Shown here: positions 1 to 5,807 of the stretch, piece after piece
How positions within the stretch are numbered: position 1 is the stretch's first letter
Layout: every line of letters begins with the position of its first letter
Assembly (NCBI GenBank): GCA_002405435.1
Contig: DHLU01000184.1
Span: 1-5,807 of the forward strand
DNA: 5,807 nucleotides
Direction: 5' to 3'
Origin: Flavobacteriales bacterium UBA4660
GTDB taxonomy: Bacteria > Bacteroidota > Bacteroidia > Flavobacteriales_D > Sanyastnellaceae
Made by a program: the position numbers and the translations under genes
Notes under the pieces: generated by a model
The model's input: only the letters and a program-made list of their open reading frames with translations
Database searches by the model: none
What the model was told of the DNA's origin: nothing

Positions 1-805
1 CGGGCAGCGCGCGGATTTTTTCTTCCACCTCCTGCTCCCTCACCTTGCGCTGTTCATCGGTCACTGTGCCGCCATATCGCTCAAAATAATCATAACCGAT
101 CAACCGCATCAGCCGCGTAATCTGCCCCTTGCGCTTGCTGAGGTACCTGCCGGGTTTTCCTGCAATATATTTTTTCGGATTAGGCAACGACGCAGCGATA
201 AGGGCAGCCTGGTCTGCAGTCAGGTCTGAGGCACTGACGCCGAAGTAATCACGCGCTGCGGCTTCCACTCCGAATTTGCACGGCCCCGTCTCGATCACAT
301 TGAGATAGACCTCCATGATGCGCTCCTTGGGCCATAGCCACTCTATGAGGTAGGTGAAATAGACCTCAAACCCTTTGCGGATATAGGACCGCGAAGGCCA
401 GAGAAATACATTTTTTGCCGTCTGCTGGCTGATGGTACTGGCTCCGCGCATGCGGCCCTTCTTCTTCCCCGTTGTCTCGTTGTACTTGCGCGCCTTTTCC
501 ACCGCACCCCAGTCAATGCCGTTGTGCTTCATGAAATTATTGTCTTCGCTCGCCACCACAGCCAGTTTCATGGTGAGGGCAACCTCGTCATTCCACTTTT
601 TGTGGTATTCAGACCCTTCAGGGCACTGGCACGACTCGCGCCATTGCAGGTAGGTAACCGGCGGATTGACCCACCGGTACAACAGCACCCAAACAAACGT
701 CACTGCTAAAAAGCCTGCGGTGGCCTTCCAGCAAAAGCGCCAGATGCGGCGCGCCAGCGACCGTTTGGGTGAGGCTTGAGCACTCTTTTTTGGAAGCAAA
801 CCCAT
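1..805 (-). CDS. mtgA: Monofunctional biosynthetic peptidoglycan glycosyltransferase (GT51), 3' end cut by window edge
   Basis: Polymerises lipid II into glycan strands on the outer face of the inner membrane and lacks a transpeptidase domain. The reading frame is open from an ATG at 805 to the window edge, giving 268 residues with no stop. Residues 1-28 are basic and cytoplasmic. A single membrane anchor lies at about 29-46. The MtgA-like stretch WVNPPVTYLQ (45-54) follows. The GT51 domain shows ASEDNNF (85-91) with the likely catalytic E87, GASTISQQTAKN (121-132), RKGFE (143-147) with the likely second catalytic E147, KERIMEVYLNVIETG (160-174) and FGVEAAARDYFG (178-189). The last visible residues (RKVREQEVEEKIRALP) look like a charged helical tail. 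E. coli MtgA is about 240 residues, so the true end is probably close. The ATG at 805 is preferred over an in-frame GTG at 829, which lies inside a hairpin and adds no family sequence. Transcribed divergently from yicC. Family assignment is secure; the exact start is less so. Confidence 0.94.
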   Translation of the reverse strand, partial: MGLLPKKSAQASPKRSLARRIWRFCWKATAGFLAVTFVWVLLYRWVNPPVTYLQWRESCQCPEGSEYHKKWNDEVALTMKLAVVASEDNNFMKHNGIDWGAVEKARKYNETTGKKKGRMRGASTISQQTAKNVFLWPSRSYIRKGFEVYFTYLIEWLWPKERIMEVYLNVIETGPCKFGVEAAARDYFGVSASDLTADQAALIAASLPNPKKYIAGKPGRYLSKRKGQITRLMRLIGYDYFERYGGTVTDEQRKVREQEVEEKIRALP

Positions 806-821
806 TGCGGGGGCAAGATAG

Positions 822-845
822 GGCTGCACGCCGGCCGGTGCAGCC
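822..845. repeat. Perfect inverted repeat (8-bp stem, 8-nt loop) in the mtgA/yicC divergent gap
   Basis: GGCTGCAC (822-829) pairs exactly with GTGCAGCC (838-845) around the loop GCCGGCCG, whose centre is itself palindromic. It lies 17-40 bp upstream of the mtgA start. It could be a hairpin in the mtgA leader or a dyad operator for a DNA-binding protein. No T-run follows on either strand, so it does not look like an intrinsic terminator. Function is inferred only from symmetry and position. Confidence 0.5.
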
Positions 846-908
846 GGGGTTAGACAAACCCTGCAACGCTCTAAGCACCTACCTTAGCCGAACCAATCTT
901 TCTCAGAT

Positions 909-1778
909 ATGCTCAGGTCCATGACAGGATTCGGTAAGGCGGAAGGCCAGGCCGGACAAAAAAAATTTACCGTTGAGATTCGCTCACTTAACTCGAAACA
1001 ACTCGACCTCAACCTCCGGATGCCGGGCATCTACCGCGAGAAGGAACTTGAACTGCGGTCGTTTCTCGGTGAGTCTATTCTGCGCGGGAAAGCCGACACC
1101 CTGCTTTACTACGAAAGCCTGGAGGCAGAAAAGCGCACCAGCATCAATGCAAACCTGCTCGTCGCCTACTACCATGACCTGAAGACTGTGGTGGAGCAAA
1201 CCGGCATGCCCGAGCCTGATTTTCTCAATGCGCTTATGCGCATTCCGGACATCATGAAACCCGAAAACCCCGCGCTGGATGAAGAGGAGTGGAAGTCGGT
1301 GAGGCAGCTCGTAGAAGCAGCCTTTCTTCGCTTTGACGAATACCGCTTGCAGGAAGGCAAAAAAATGCACGCCGAATTCAGGCTCCGCATTCAAAATATC
1401 ATGGCCTTGCGCGAATCACTGGACCAACCCATACAGCAGCGCGGTCGACGCACAAGGGAAAAACTCATGAATAACCTGCAAGAACTTATTCCACCTGACA
1501 AGATCGATCCGAACCGCTTCGAACAGGAGCTCATCTATTACCTCGAAAGGCTCGATGTGAGCGAAGAGTACCAGCGCCTGCTGGCCAATTGCGAACACTT
1601 TCTGGAAGAACTCGACGGCGAAGGACAGGGTAAAAAACTGGGTTTTGTCTCGCAGGAAATCGGGCGGGAAATCAACACCATAGGATCCAAAGCCAACGAC
1701 AGCGATATGCAGCGCCTCGTAGTGCTGATGAAAGACGAGCTTGAGAAAATCAAGGAACAGATCAACAATGTGCTCTGA
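909..1778 (+). CDS. yicC: YicC family endoribonuclease
   Basis: A 289-residue protein matching the YicC/YloC family across its whole length. The N-terminal signature MTGFG is at residues 5-9 and the NSKQLDL motif at 28-34; together they begin the YicC-like N-terminal domain (about 1-155). The C-terminal DUF1732 domain (about 205-289) carries LDVSEEYQRL followed by GKKLGFVSQEIGREINTIGSKAND at 241-264 with its invariant-looking GKKL, QE, REIN and GSK positions, and ends in the usual EKIKEQINNV helix. E. coli YicC has been reported as a ribonuclease acting on small RNA; the role in Bacteroidota is assumed by homology. The start is fixed by the family's conserved opening, M-[IL]-x-SMTGFG. gmk follows 46 bp downstream on the same strand, an arrangement also seen around the Bacillus homologue yloC. 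No clear ribosome binding site; a weak -7-like TACCTTAG lies at 880-887. Confidence 0.95.
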   Translation: MLRSMTGFGKAEGQAGQKKFTVEIRSLNSKQLDLNLRMPGIYREKELELRSFLGESILRGKADTLLYYESLEAEKRTSINANLLVAYYHDLKTVVEQTGMPEPDFLNALMRIPDIMKPENPALDEEEWKSVRQLVEAAFLRFDEYRLQEGKKMHAEFRLRIQNIMALRESLDQPIQQRGRRTREKLMNNLQELIPPDKIDPNRFEQELIYYLERLDVSEEYQRLLANCEHFLEELDGEGQGKKLGFVSQEIGREINTIGSKANDSDMQRLVVLMKDELEKIKEQINNVL

Positions 1779-1803
1779 GCGCTGAATCTTCAACGGCAGC
1801 GCG

Positions 1804-1811
1804 TACATTTG
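1804..1811 (+). promoter_or_regulatory. Candidate Bacteroidota -7 promoter element ahead of gmk
   Basis: TACATTTG matches the Bacteroidota -7 consensus TAnnTTTG at all six fixed positions and ends 13 bp before the gmk ATG, so a transcript would have a leader of about 7 nt. No TTTG or TTG -33 box is visible at the expected distance of about 17-23 bp upstream. It may therefore be a weak internal promoter or a chance match. Confidence 0.3.
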
Positions 1812-1824
1812 ATGCACTCAAAGT

Positions 1825-2394
1825 ATGGGAGGTAAAGCCATCATATTCTCAGCGCCCAGCGGATCCGGCAAAACCACCCTGGTGCATCACCTGCTGGGTA
1901 TACCCGAACTCAACCTCGCCTTTTCGGTAAGTGCAACCAGCCGACCCCGGCGCGGCGCTGAAAAGGACGGCCATGATTATCACTTCATTTCACCGCAGGA
2001 ATTCGTTGAGCGCGTGAAAAAGGGCGACTTTATCGAGTGGGAAGAAGTGTACCGCGACCAATACTACGGAACCCTGCGAAGTGAAATTGAACGCTTCTGG
2101 TCGCAGGGTAAAAACGTAATCTTCGACGTAGACGTGGTGGGCGGACTCAACCTTAAAAAACATTTCGGAGCGAACGCCCTGGCCATCTTCGTTCAGCCGC
2201 CCAGCATAGAAACCCTGCGTTTCCGTCTCAGAAACCGCAGCACGGAAACCGATGAAAAAATTGCCATGCGGCTCGACAAGGCCCAGAAGGAAATGGCCTA
2301 TGCCCCGCGGTTTGATCTGGTTATTGTCAACGACATTCTTCAGGATGCACTCGACCAGGCAGCTATGAAGGTACGCGAATTTCTTTCGTCGTGA
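1825..2394 (+). CDS. gmk: Guanylate kinase
   Basis: Phosphorylates GMP (and dGMP) to GDP with ATP in the cytoplasm, feeding GTP and (p)ppGpp pools. At 189 residues it is a normal length for the family. The P-loop APSGSGKTT is at residues 10-18. The GMP-binding block SATSRPRRGAEKDGHDYHF (36-54) supplies R40, R43 and Y52; FIEWEEVY (69-76) supplies E71; YYGT (80-83) completes the GMP site. FDVDVVGG (100-107) holds the acidic D101 and D103. The lid segment with R134, R138 and R149 (RLRNRSTETDEKI onward) and the closing VND (168-170) are all present, so the enzyme should be active. The start is the only ATG that places the P-loop at the usual distance. It follows yicC by 46 bp and its stop overlaps the nadD start by 4 bp, so it is probably cotranscribed with both. 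Confidence 0.98.
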   Translation: MGGKAIIFSAPSGSGKTTLVHHLLGIPELNLAFSVSATSRPRRGAEKDGHDYHFISPQEFVERVKKGDFIEWEEVYRDQYYGTLRSEIERFWSQGKNVIFDVDVVGGLNLKKHFGANALAIFVQPPSIETLRFRLRNRSTETDEKIAMRLDKAQKEMAYAPRFDLVIVNDILQDALDQAAMKVREFLSS

Positions 2395-2978
2395 AAAATA
2401 CCGGACTTTTATTCGGTTCGTTTAACCCAATTCATCTCGGGCATCTCATCGTTGCGCAGTATTTCATTACCCGGGGAGGCTGCGACGAGGTGTGGCTGGT
2501 GGTGAGTCCGCAAAATCCCTTTAAACGGGCCGTAGACCTTGCACCCGAACAACACCGGCTCGCCATGGCGCGTCTTGCCGTGGCCGGCAATGCGCAACTG
2601 TCGGTGTGTGACCTCGAGTTTTCTTTGCCCCGTCCCTCCTATACCTCCGACACGCTCGGGGTGCTGCGGTCGAAGCATCCAGACCGTAAATTCTCGCTGT
2701 TGCTCGGGGAGGACCTGCTGGCACAGTTTACCGACTGGAAAGACTACGGACGCATTCTGACCCACCACCGCCTGCGGGTGTACCCGCGAACACAGGCACC
2801 AGCCACCCTTCCTGAATTGCTGCGCCCCCATGTGGACATCTGCGAGGCGCCGCGGATAGACATTTCCTCCACCCTCGTGCGCAGCCTGCTCCGCGGGGGT
2901 GCATTACCGCGCTACCTGGTTCCCGACAACGTACTGGCGTATATCACACAACACAAGCTTTATCCGCCCAAGCCTTAA
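2391..2978 (+). CDS. nadD: Nicotinate-nucleotide adenylyltransferase, GTG start
   Basis: Transfers AMP from ATP to nicotinate mononucleotide to make deamido-NAD, a central step of NAD synthesis in the cytoplasm. The 195-residue protein opens with GLLFGSFNPIHLGH (5-18), the nucleotidyltransferase signature with catalytic H15 and H18. It continues with PSYTSDTL (82-89), typical of NadD substrate binding, GEDLL with FTDWKDY (106-110, 113-119), and ISSTLVR (158-164), the ATP-binding ISSTxxR motif, followed by a standard PxxVLAYITQHKLY end. Every expected motif is present. The GTG codon at 2391 is chosen because it puts the signature at the normal position and overlaps the gmk stop as GTGA; no in-frame ATG precedes the motif. 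Translation is probably coupled to gmk. Convergent with the radical SAM gene after 18 bp. Confidence 0.97.
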   Translation: MKNTGLLFGSFNPIHLGHLIVAQYFITRGGCDEVWLVVSPQNPFKRAVDLAPEQHRLAMARLAVAGNAQLSVCDLEFSLPRPSYTSDTLGVLRSKHPDRKFSLLLGEDLLAQFTDWKDYGRILTHHRLRVYPRTQAPATLPELLRPHVDICEAPRIDISSTLVRSLLRGGALPRYLVPDNVLAYITQHKLYPPKP

Positions 2979-2996
2979 ACGCGTGCGTGATTGCTG

Positions 2997-4016
2997 TTAG
3001 CCGGCCCAGTCCCTTGTGCCTTCACTACAATTGGCGCAGATGTCTATCTCCTGCCGCGAGCGAAACAGCGCAGCACGAAAGTTCCTGTAATGCGCATTGT
3101 TCCACACCGAGGCAAAATCTGCCTGCCTCAGGTCGCCCATCTGGTGTGTCGCATCCTTATCGAAGCAGCAGGGAACCACTTTGCCATCCCAAGTGATTAC
3201 AGCAGACGACCACATGCGCCAACAGTGGTTGGCAAGTTCGTTCTTAATCCGGTAGGTCCCGTCGGCCTGGATGGCATAACGCGCGTACTTCTCCTGCTCC
3301 GGTATCAGGGGATTACCATTCCTGTAATCATATACCTGTGCCGTTTTGAGTTTGACCTCGTCTACCCCCATTTCCCTTGCCAGTCTCCTGACTTCCTGCA
3401 CCTGGTGCTCATTAGGCCTGACCACCAGAAACTGAAAAATCAGGTGCGGGGTGCGCGAATTCAGTGCGCGGCGCGCAGCCACCAAATTGCGTGTACCCTC
3501 GAGTACCTTATCCAGTGAGCCGTGCACGCGGTATTGCGCATAGGTTTCCTGTGTGGTGCCATCCACCGAAATGATCAGCCTGTCAAGGCCGCTTTCTACT
3601 GTTTTGCGTGCATTTGTCTCAGATAGAAAGTGGGCGTTGGTGCTGGTGGAGGTGTACATGCCCAGGCCGTGCGCATGCCGCACGAGGTCGAGAAAATTCG
3701 GATGGATGTAGGGCTCCCCCTGGAAATAAAAATTCACCCAGGTTACTGTGTCAGCCAGTTGGTCGAGCCAGCGTTTGACCTCATCGGGTCTGGCATTTCC
3801 GGTCTGGCGGGTAAATTGTTTCAACCCGCTCGGACATTCCGGACAGCCGAGGTTGCAGGCCGTGGTGGGTTCTATGCTGATGCTCAACGGCCACGCCGGG
3901 TGCACCACCTTGCCCGACAACCTTCCGGTGTAGTAGCTCGCAAGCACGTGCAGGCCGTTGCGGATTTTACGGCCGGTGAGTTTGCGCAGAAAGTTCCAAC
4001 TGTCTCTGGCATGCAT
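2997..4016 (-). CDS. Radical SAM protein with SPASM-like C-terminal domain, function unknown
   Basis: A 339-residue cytoplasmic radical SAM enzyme. The cluster motif CNLGCPEC (C54, C58, C61) binds the 4Fe-4S cluster that cleaves S-adenosylmethionine. It follows the strand LSISIEPTTA, and FQGEP (98-102) is the SAM-contacting GGEP-like motif. IISVDGTTQETYAQYR (148-163) is typical of the MoaA/SPASM branch of the superfamily. The C-terminal part has C265, then WDGKVVPCCFD with C283 and C284, then CANC (C327, C330), which suggests one auxiliary iron-sulfur cluster. Relatives include peptide-modifying maturases and enzymes acting on other substrates; the substrate here cannot be told. The frame stays open for 100 codons upstream of the chosen ATG, but that extension is rich in Arg, Ala and Pro and is antisense to the next gene. 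The ATG at 4016 (MHARDSWNFL) gives a compact, family-like N-terminus. No precursor peptide gene is visible beside it. Confidence 0.9.
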   Translation of the reverse strand: MHARDSWNFLRKLTGRKIRNGLHVLASYYTGRLSGKVVHPAWPLSISIEPTTACNLGCPECPSGLKQFTRQTGNARPDEVKRWLDQLADTVTWVNFYFQGEPYIHPNFLDLVRHAHGLGMYTSTSTNAHFLSETNARKTVESGLDRLIISVDGTTQETYAQYRVHGSLDKVLEGTRNLVAARRALNSRTPHLIFQFLVVRPNEHQVQEVRRLAREMGVDEVKLKTAQVYDYRNGNPLIPEQEKYARYAIQADGTYRIKNELANHCWRMWSSAVITWDGKVVPCCFDKDATHQMGDLRQADFASVWNNAHYRNFRAALFRSRQEIDICANCSEGTRDWAG

Positions 4017-4084
4017 GGTGTGCGAATGTACTCTGCCCGGCGTCGGTTCGCGGGACCCACGCGACGATGTTGCACCTTTGGCAC
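4017..4084. promoter_or_regulatory. Short divergent intergenic region with weak -7-like boxes on both strands
   Basis: This 68-bp gap must carry both promoters of the divergent radical SAM and GNAT-like genes, unless they lie inside the genes. On the minus strand TACATTCG (4030 down to 4023) and on the plus strand CACCTTTG (4073-4080) each match five of the six fixed positions of the Bacteroidota TAnnTTTG element. They end 6 bp and 4 bp before the respective ATGs, so transcripts would be nearly leaderless. No convincing -33 box is seen. Five-of-six matches are common by chance, so this is a weak call. Confidence 0.2.
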
Positions 4085-5689
4085 ATGAAACGTGCATTTT
4101 CTGAAGCCATCCTGCGGTGGGAAAACACACCGCCCGGGCTTCGTTTGCCCGCGCTGGCGGCCGAGGCCGCGCGTAACGCCGAGGGCCTGATACCGGCGCA
4201 GTGGCTGCAGCGCTGGATGCACCTGCTGCTGTTTCACAGTGCTTATGCCTCCGACGAAAGTTGGGTATCGGCCACCGAAGACGGACGCCGCGCACTGGAT
4301 ATCGTTGCCCGTACAAGCGTATCGGGGCGCCGCAAGGCTTTCCGCAATAAAGGCCTGCCCTATGCGGAAACCCAGTCGACCTTCACCCTTGATCTCCTGC
4401 AGTGGATGATGACCCTGCCAGACCTGCGGCTTTCCTTCGCCGGACAGGGTGCTTCGGCCGCGCCGCTCTCCTCACTGCTCAGCCTCAGCCTCCCACCTTT
4501 TGAGCGACACCTGACCGAAACCTGCACCGGCACAACGGCCCTCTTTCACGCACTGGGCGTGCAGACTGCCGACCGCCTCTCCTTTCTGCTCCAGCAGGCT
4601 GCCCGCATCCCCTGTGATCCCTCTACACGCGACCATCTTTTTTCTGCGCTTCAGGTTTTTTGTACCGTGCGCTCCGGTTTGCCGCGCTTCTCGCTGCTGC
4701 ACAACCGGCTATCTTTTGGCCCGCATAGCTTTACGGGAGACATCATCAGGCGTTTTGATCACCAGGCCTTGCTCGATACCCCGTTGCCGCGTCCGCTGCG
4801 CCTGTCGGCGATGCAGCGGCAGGAACTCTGCACATGCATCAGGCTTTCTCTGGCGCTGTTGCAGCGGGAGACCGACCCCGCCACATGGATGGACCCCCGC
4901 TCCCTGCGGCTAATTGGCCTCGAACGGGGCATTGCCATTGCCCTGTACGGACTGACGCCGGAGAGACACCTGCCGCTGGAGTCTTATATCGGCTATACGC
5001 TGCTGCGCAATGGTTATCCCGTGGCCTACGGAGGAGCCTGGGTGTTTGGCCGCCGTGCGCTTTTCGGTATCAACATATTTCCCGCATACCGAGGGGGAGA
5101 ATCCGGTTACATCCTCTGTCAGTTGCTGAGAACCTTCCGGCAATCCTTCGGAATTACCTGGTTTGAAGTGGAGCCCTACCAATACGGGTTGGGCAATCCG
5201 GAAGGCATCGCTTCCGGGGCTTTCTGGTTTTATTACCGCTATGGTTTCCGGCCCGCCGACCCTACACTCGCAAAGCTGGCTGGCCGCGAGCACCGGAAAA
5301 TCTCGTCAGGTAAGGGATACCGCAGCAGTGCCTCCGTGCTGAAGCGTTTTACCCAGAGCAACCTGGTGCTTTCAGAAGAAGGGAAGGCTCCGCCTTCGGT
5401 GTCGGACATCACAGAAACACTGACTGCGATGGTCGCATCAAGGTGCGCAGGAGACCGCAGCCGGGCGGAGGGCGAAGCCCTGAAAGCCTTTGCGCTGCCG
5501 GCAGGCTACACCTGCTCCTCTCGCAACAGCCTGCAGGAGGCGGCTGTGCTTCAGCTGGCGCACAGGCCCGGTGCTAAAGCGCGGCGCTGCCTTGTGCACA
5601 TGGCAACGACCCGTGAGTCAGATCCCTATACCTACCAGCGCTGGTTGAGCCAATACCTCCGGATGTGGGAGCAGCGGCAGCGGCCCTGA
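4085..5689 (+). CDS. Uncharacterised protein with a GNAT-like acyltransferase domain
   Basis: I do not recognise a named gene. From the ATG at 4085 the protein has 534 residues; an in-frame ATG at 4067 would add six (MLHLWH). The later ATG is preferred because MKRAFSEAI reads as a more natural start and a -7-like box lies between the two. Residues 1-290 look mainly helical, with no signal peptide or clear membrane segment. Residues about 299-390 resemble a GNAT fold: paired strands GYPVAYGGAWVFGRRALFGI (310-329), a turn and helix with YRGGESGYILCQLLRTF (335-351), a strand ITWFEVEPYQYG (357-368), and SGAFWFYYRYGFRP (377-390), which resembles the GNAT closing motif of the type A-x-x-F-Y-x-x-x-G-F. 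The acetyl-CoA pyrophosphate loop is degenerate (R-G-G-E-S-G against [QR]-x-x-G-x-[GA]), so enzymatic activity is uncertain. Residues 391-534 match nothing I know. Long intact frame with base composition like its neighbours. Divergent from the radical SAM gene. Confidence 0.85.
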   Translation: MKRAFSEAILRWENTPPGLRLPALAAEAARNAEGLIPAQWLQRWMHLLLFHSAYASDESWVSATEDGRRALDIVARTSVSGRRKAFRNKGLPYAETQSTFTLDLLQWMMTLPDLRLSFAGQGASAAPLSSLLSLSLPPFERHLTETCTGTTALFHALGVQTADRLSFLLQQAARIPCDPSTRDHLFSALQVFCTVRSGLPRFSLLHNRLSFGPHSFTGDIIRRFDHQALLDTPLPRPLRLSAMQRQELCTCIRLSLALLQRETDPATWMDPRSLRLIGLERGIAIALYGLTPERHLPLESYIGYTLLRNGYPVAYGGAWVFGRRALFGINIFPAYRGGESGYILCQLLRTFRQSFGITWFEVEPYQYGLGNPEGIASGAFWFYYRYGFRPADPTLAKLAGREHRKISSGKGYRSSASVLKRFTQSNLVLSEEGKAPPSVSDITETLTAMVASRCAGDRSRAEGEALKAFALPAGYTCSSRNSLQEAAVLQLAHRPGAKARRCLVHMATTRESDPYTYQRWLSQYLRMWEQRQRP

Positions 5690-5699
5690 CACCGCGAAA

Positions 5700-5713
5700 C
5701 GGGTGCCTACCCG
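5700..5713. terminator. Weak hairpin between convergent gene ends
   Basis: CGGGT (5700-5704) and ACCCG (5709-5713) form a 5-bp stem with a 4-nt loop, 11 bp after the stop of the GNAT-like gene and in a 39-bp gap between two convergent frames. There is no T-run on the plus strand and only TTT on the minus strand, so its ability to terminate transcription is doubtful. Confidence 0.2.
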
Positions 5714-5728
5714 GCGAAATCAGGTACT

Positions 5729-5807
5729 TCAGCGGGAAAATGCGCGCGGCATGAATTCCTGCACTTTTTTTGCATACAGCTGATCCGGCAAAGACCGGGC
5801 ATGAACC
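5729..5807 (-). CDS. Probable C-terminal end of an unidentified gene, 5' part outside window
   Basis: On the minus strand, a frame open from the right edge ends at a TGA (5731 to 5729) after 25 visible residues, which read VHARSLPDQLYAKKVQEF and then MPRAFSR. The mix of charged and hydrophobic residues resembles an ordinary helical C-terminus. The other two minus frames are Cys-rich or run on without a stop, and the plus strand offers only a short ATG frame (from 5752). If real, it is convergent with the GNAT-like gene across 39 bp. The fragment is too short to assign a family, and the call rests on amino-acid texture alone. Confidence 0.4.
   Translation of the reverse strand, partial: VHARSLPDQLYAKKVQEFMPRAFSR

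Noticed and set aside
618..878. 86-residue minus-strand frame near the mtgA start
   Set aside because: It overlaps the mtgA N-terminus in another frame; only the mtgA frame carries the anchor and leads into the GT51 motifs.
1416..1817. 133-residue minus-strand frame opposite yicC
   Set aside because: It is antisense to the conserved YicC C-terminal domain and has no domain of its own.
2979..2996. Possible bidirectional terminator between nadD and the radical SAM gene
   Set aside because: The 18-bp gap has no stable stem and no T-run.
2991..3518. 175-residue plus-strand frame after nadD
   Set aside because: It lies opposite the SPASM-like region and has no family features; the minus-strand product has clear cysteine motifs.
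3630..4088. 152-residue plus-strand frame opposite the radical SAM gene
   Set aside because: It is antisense to conserved radical SAM motifs, has no recognisable domain, and overlaps the start of the next gene; it reads as a shadow frame.
4017..4316. 100-codon N-terminal extension of the radical SAM frame up to an ATG at 4316
   Set aside because: It is antisense to the GNAT-like gene, rich in Arg, Ala and Pro, and contains no domain; the ATG at 4016 gives a family-like N-terminus.
5774..5784. Short match (GATCCGGCAAA) to the gmk P-loop coding region near 1863, considered as a repeat or attachment site
   Set aside because: It is an 11-bp match with no flanking similarity; in gmk it simply encodes the P-loop, so coincidence is the simplest explanation.

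Overview
The window comes from a bacterial chromosome, most likely an uncultivated or high-G+C member of the Bacteroidota. This rests on three things. The yicC, gmk and nadD genes are adjacent. Their protein variants look Bacteroidota-like (LNSKQLDL in YicC, GSFNPIHLGH in NadD). No start codon has a clear Shine-Dalgarno sequence, and one intergenic gap holds an exact TAnnTTTG -7 element. Genus cannot be assigned from this sequence.

Layout, left to right. (1) Positions 1-805, minus strand: mtgA, a monofunctional peptidoglycan glycosyltransferase cut by the left edge, with 268 codons visible and no stop. (2) A 103-bp divergent gap (806-908) holding a perfect 8-bp-stem hairpin. (3) Positions 909-2978, plus strand: a tightly packed housekeeping group of yicC (YicC-family endoribonuclease), gmk (guanylate kinase) and nadD (nicotinate-nucleotide adenylyltransferase). 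gmk and nadD overlap by 4 bp, with a GTG start inside GTGA. (4) Positions 2997-4016, minus strand: a radical SAM protein with a SPASM-like C-terminal domain, convergent with nadD after only 18 bp. (5) Positions 4085 (or 4067) to 5689, plus strand: a large uncharacterised protein, divergent from the radical SAM gene, with a GNAT-like domain in its second half. (6) Positions 5729-5807, minus strand: a probable last 25 codons of another gene cut by the right edge.

The left and central parts are ordinary core metabolism: cell wall synthesis, RNA turnover, GMP to GDP phosphorylation, and NAD synthesis. The least explained part is the divergent pair of the radical SAM/SPASM gene and the GNAT-like gene. 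Both look intact and their functions are unknown. There is no visible precursor peptide, mobile element, CRISPR array, tRNA or rRNA. I see no strong evidence for a defence or mobile system. The pair is the best candidate for something undescribed, but a functional link between the two genes is inference only.
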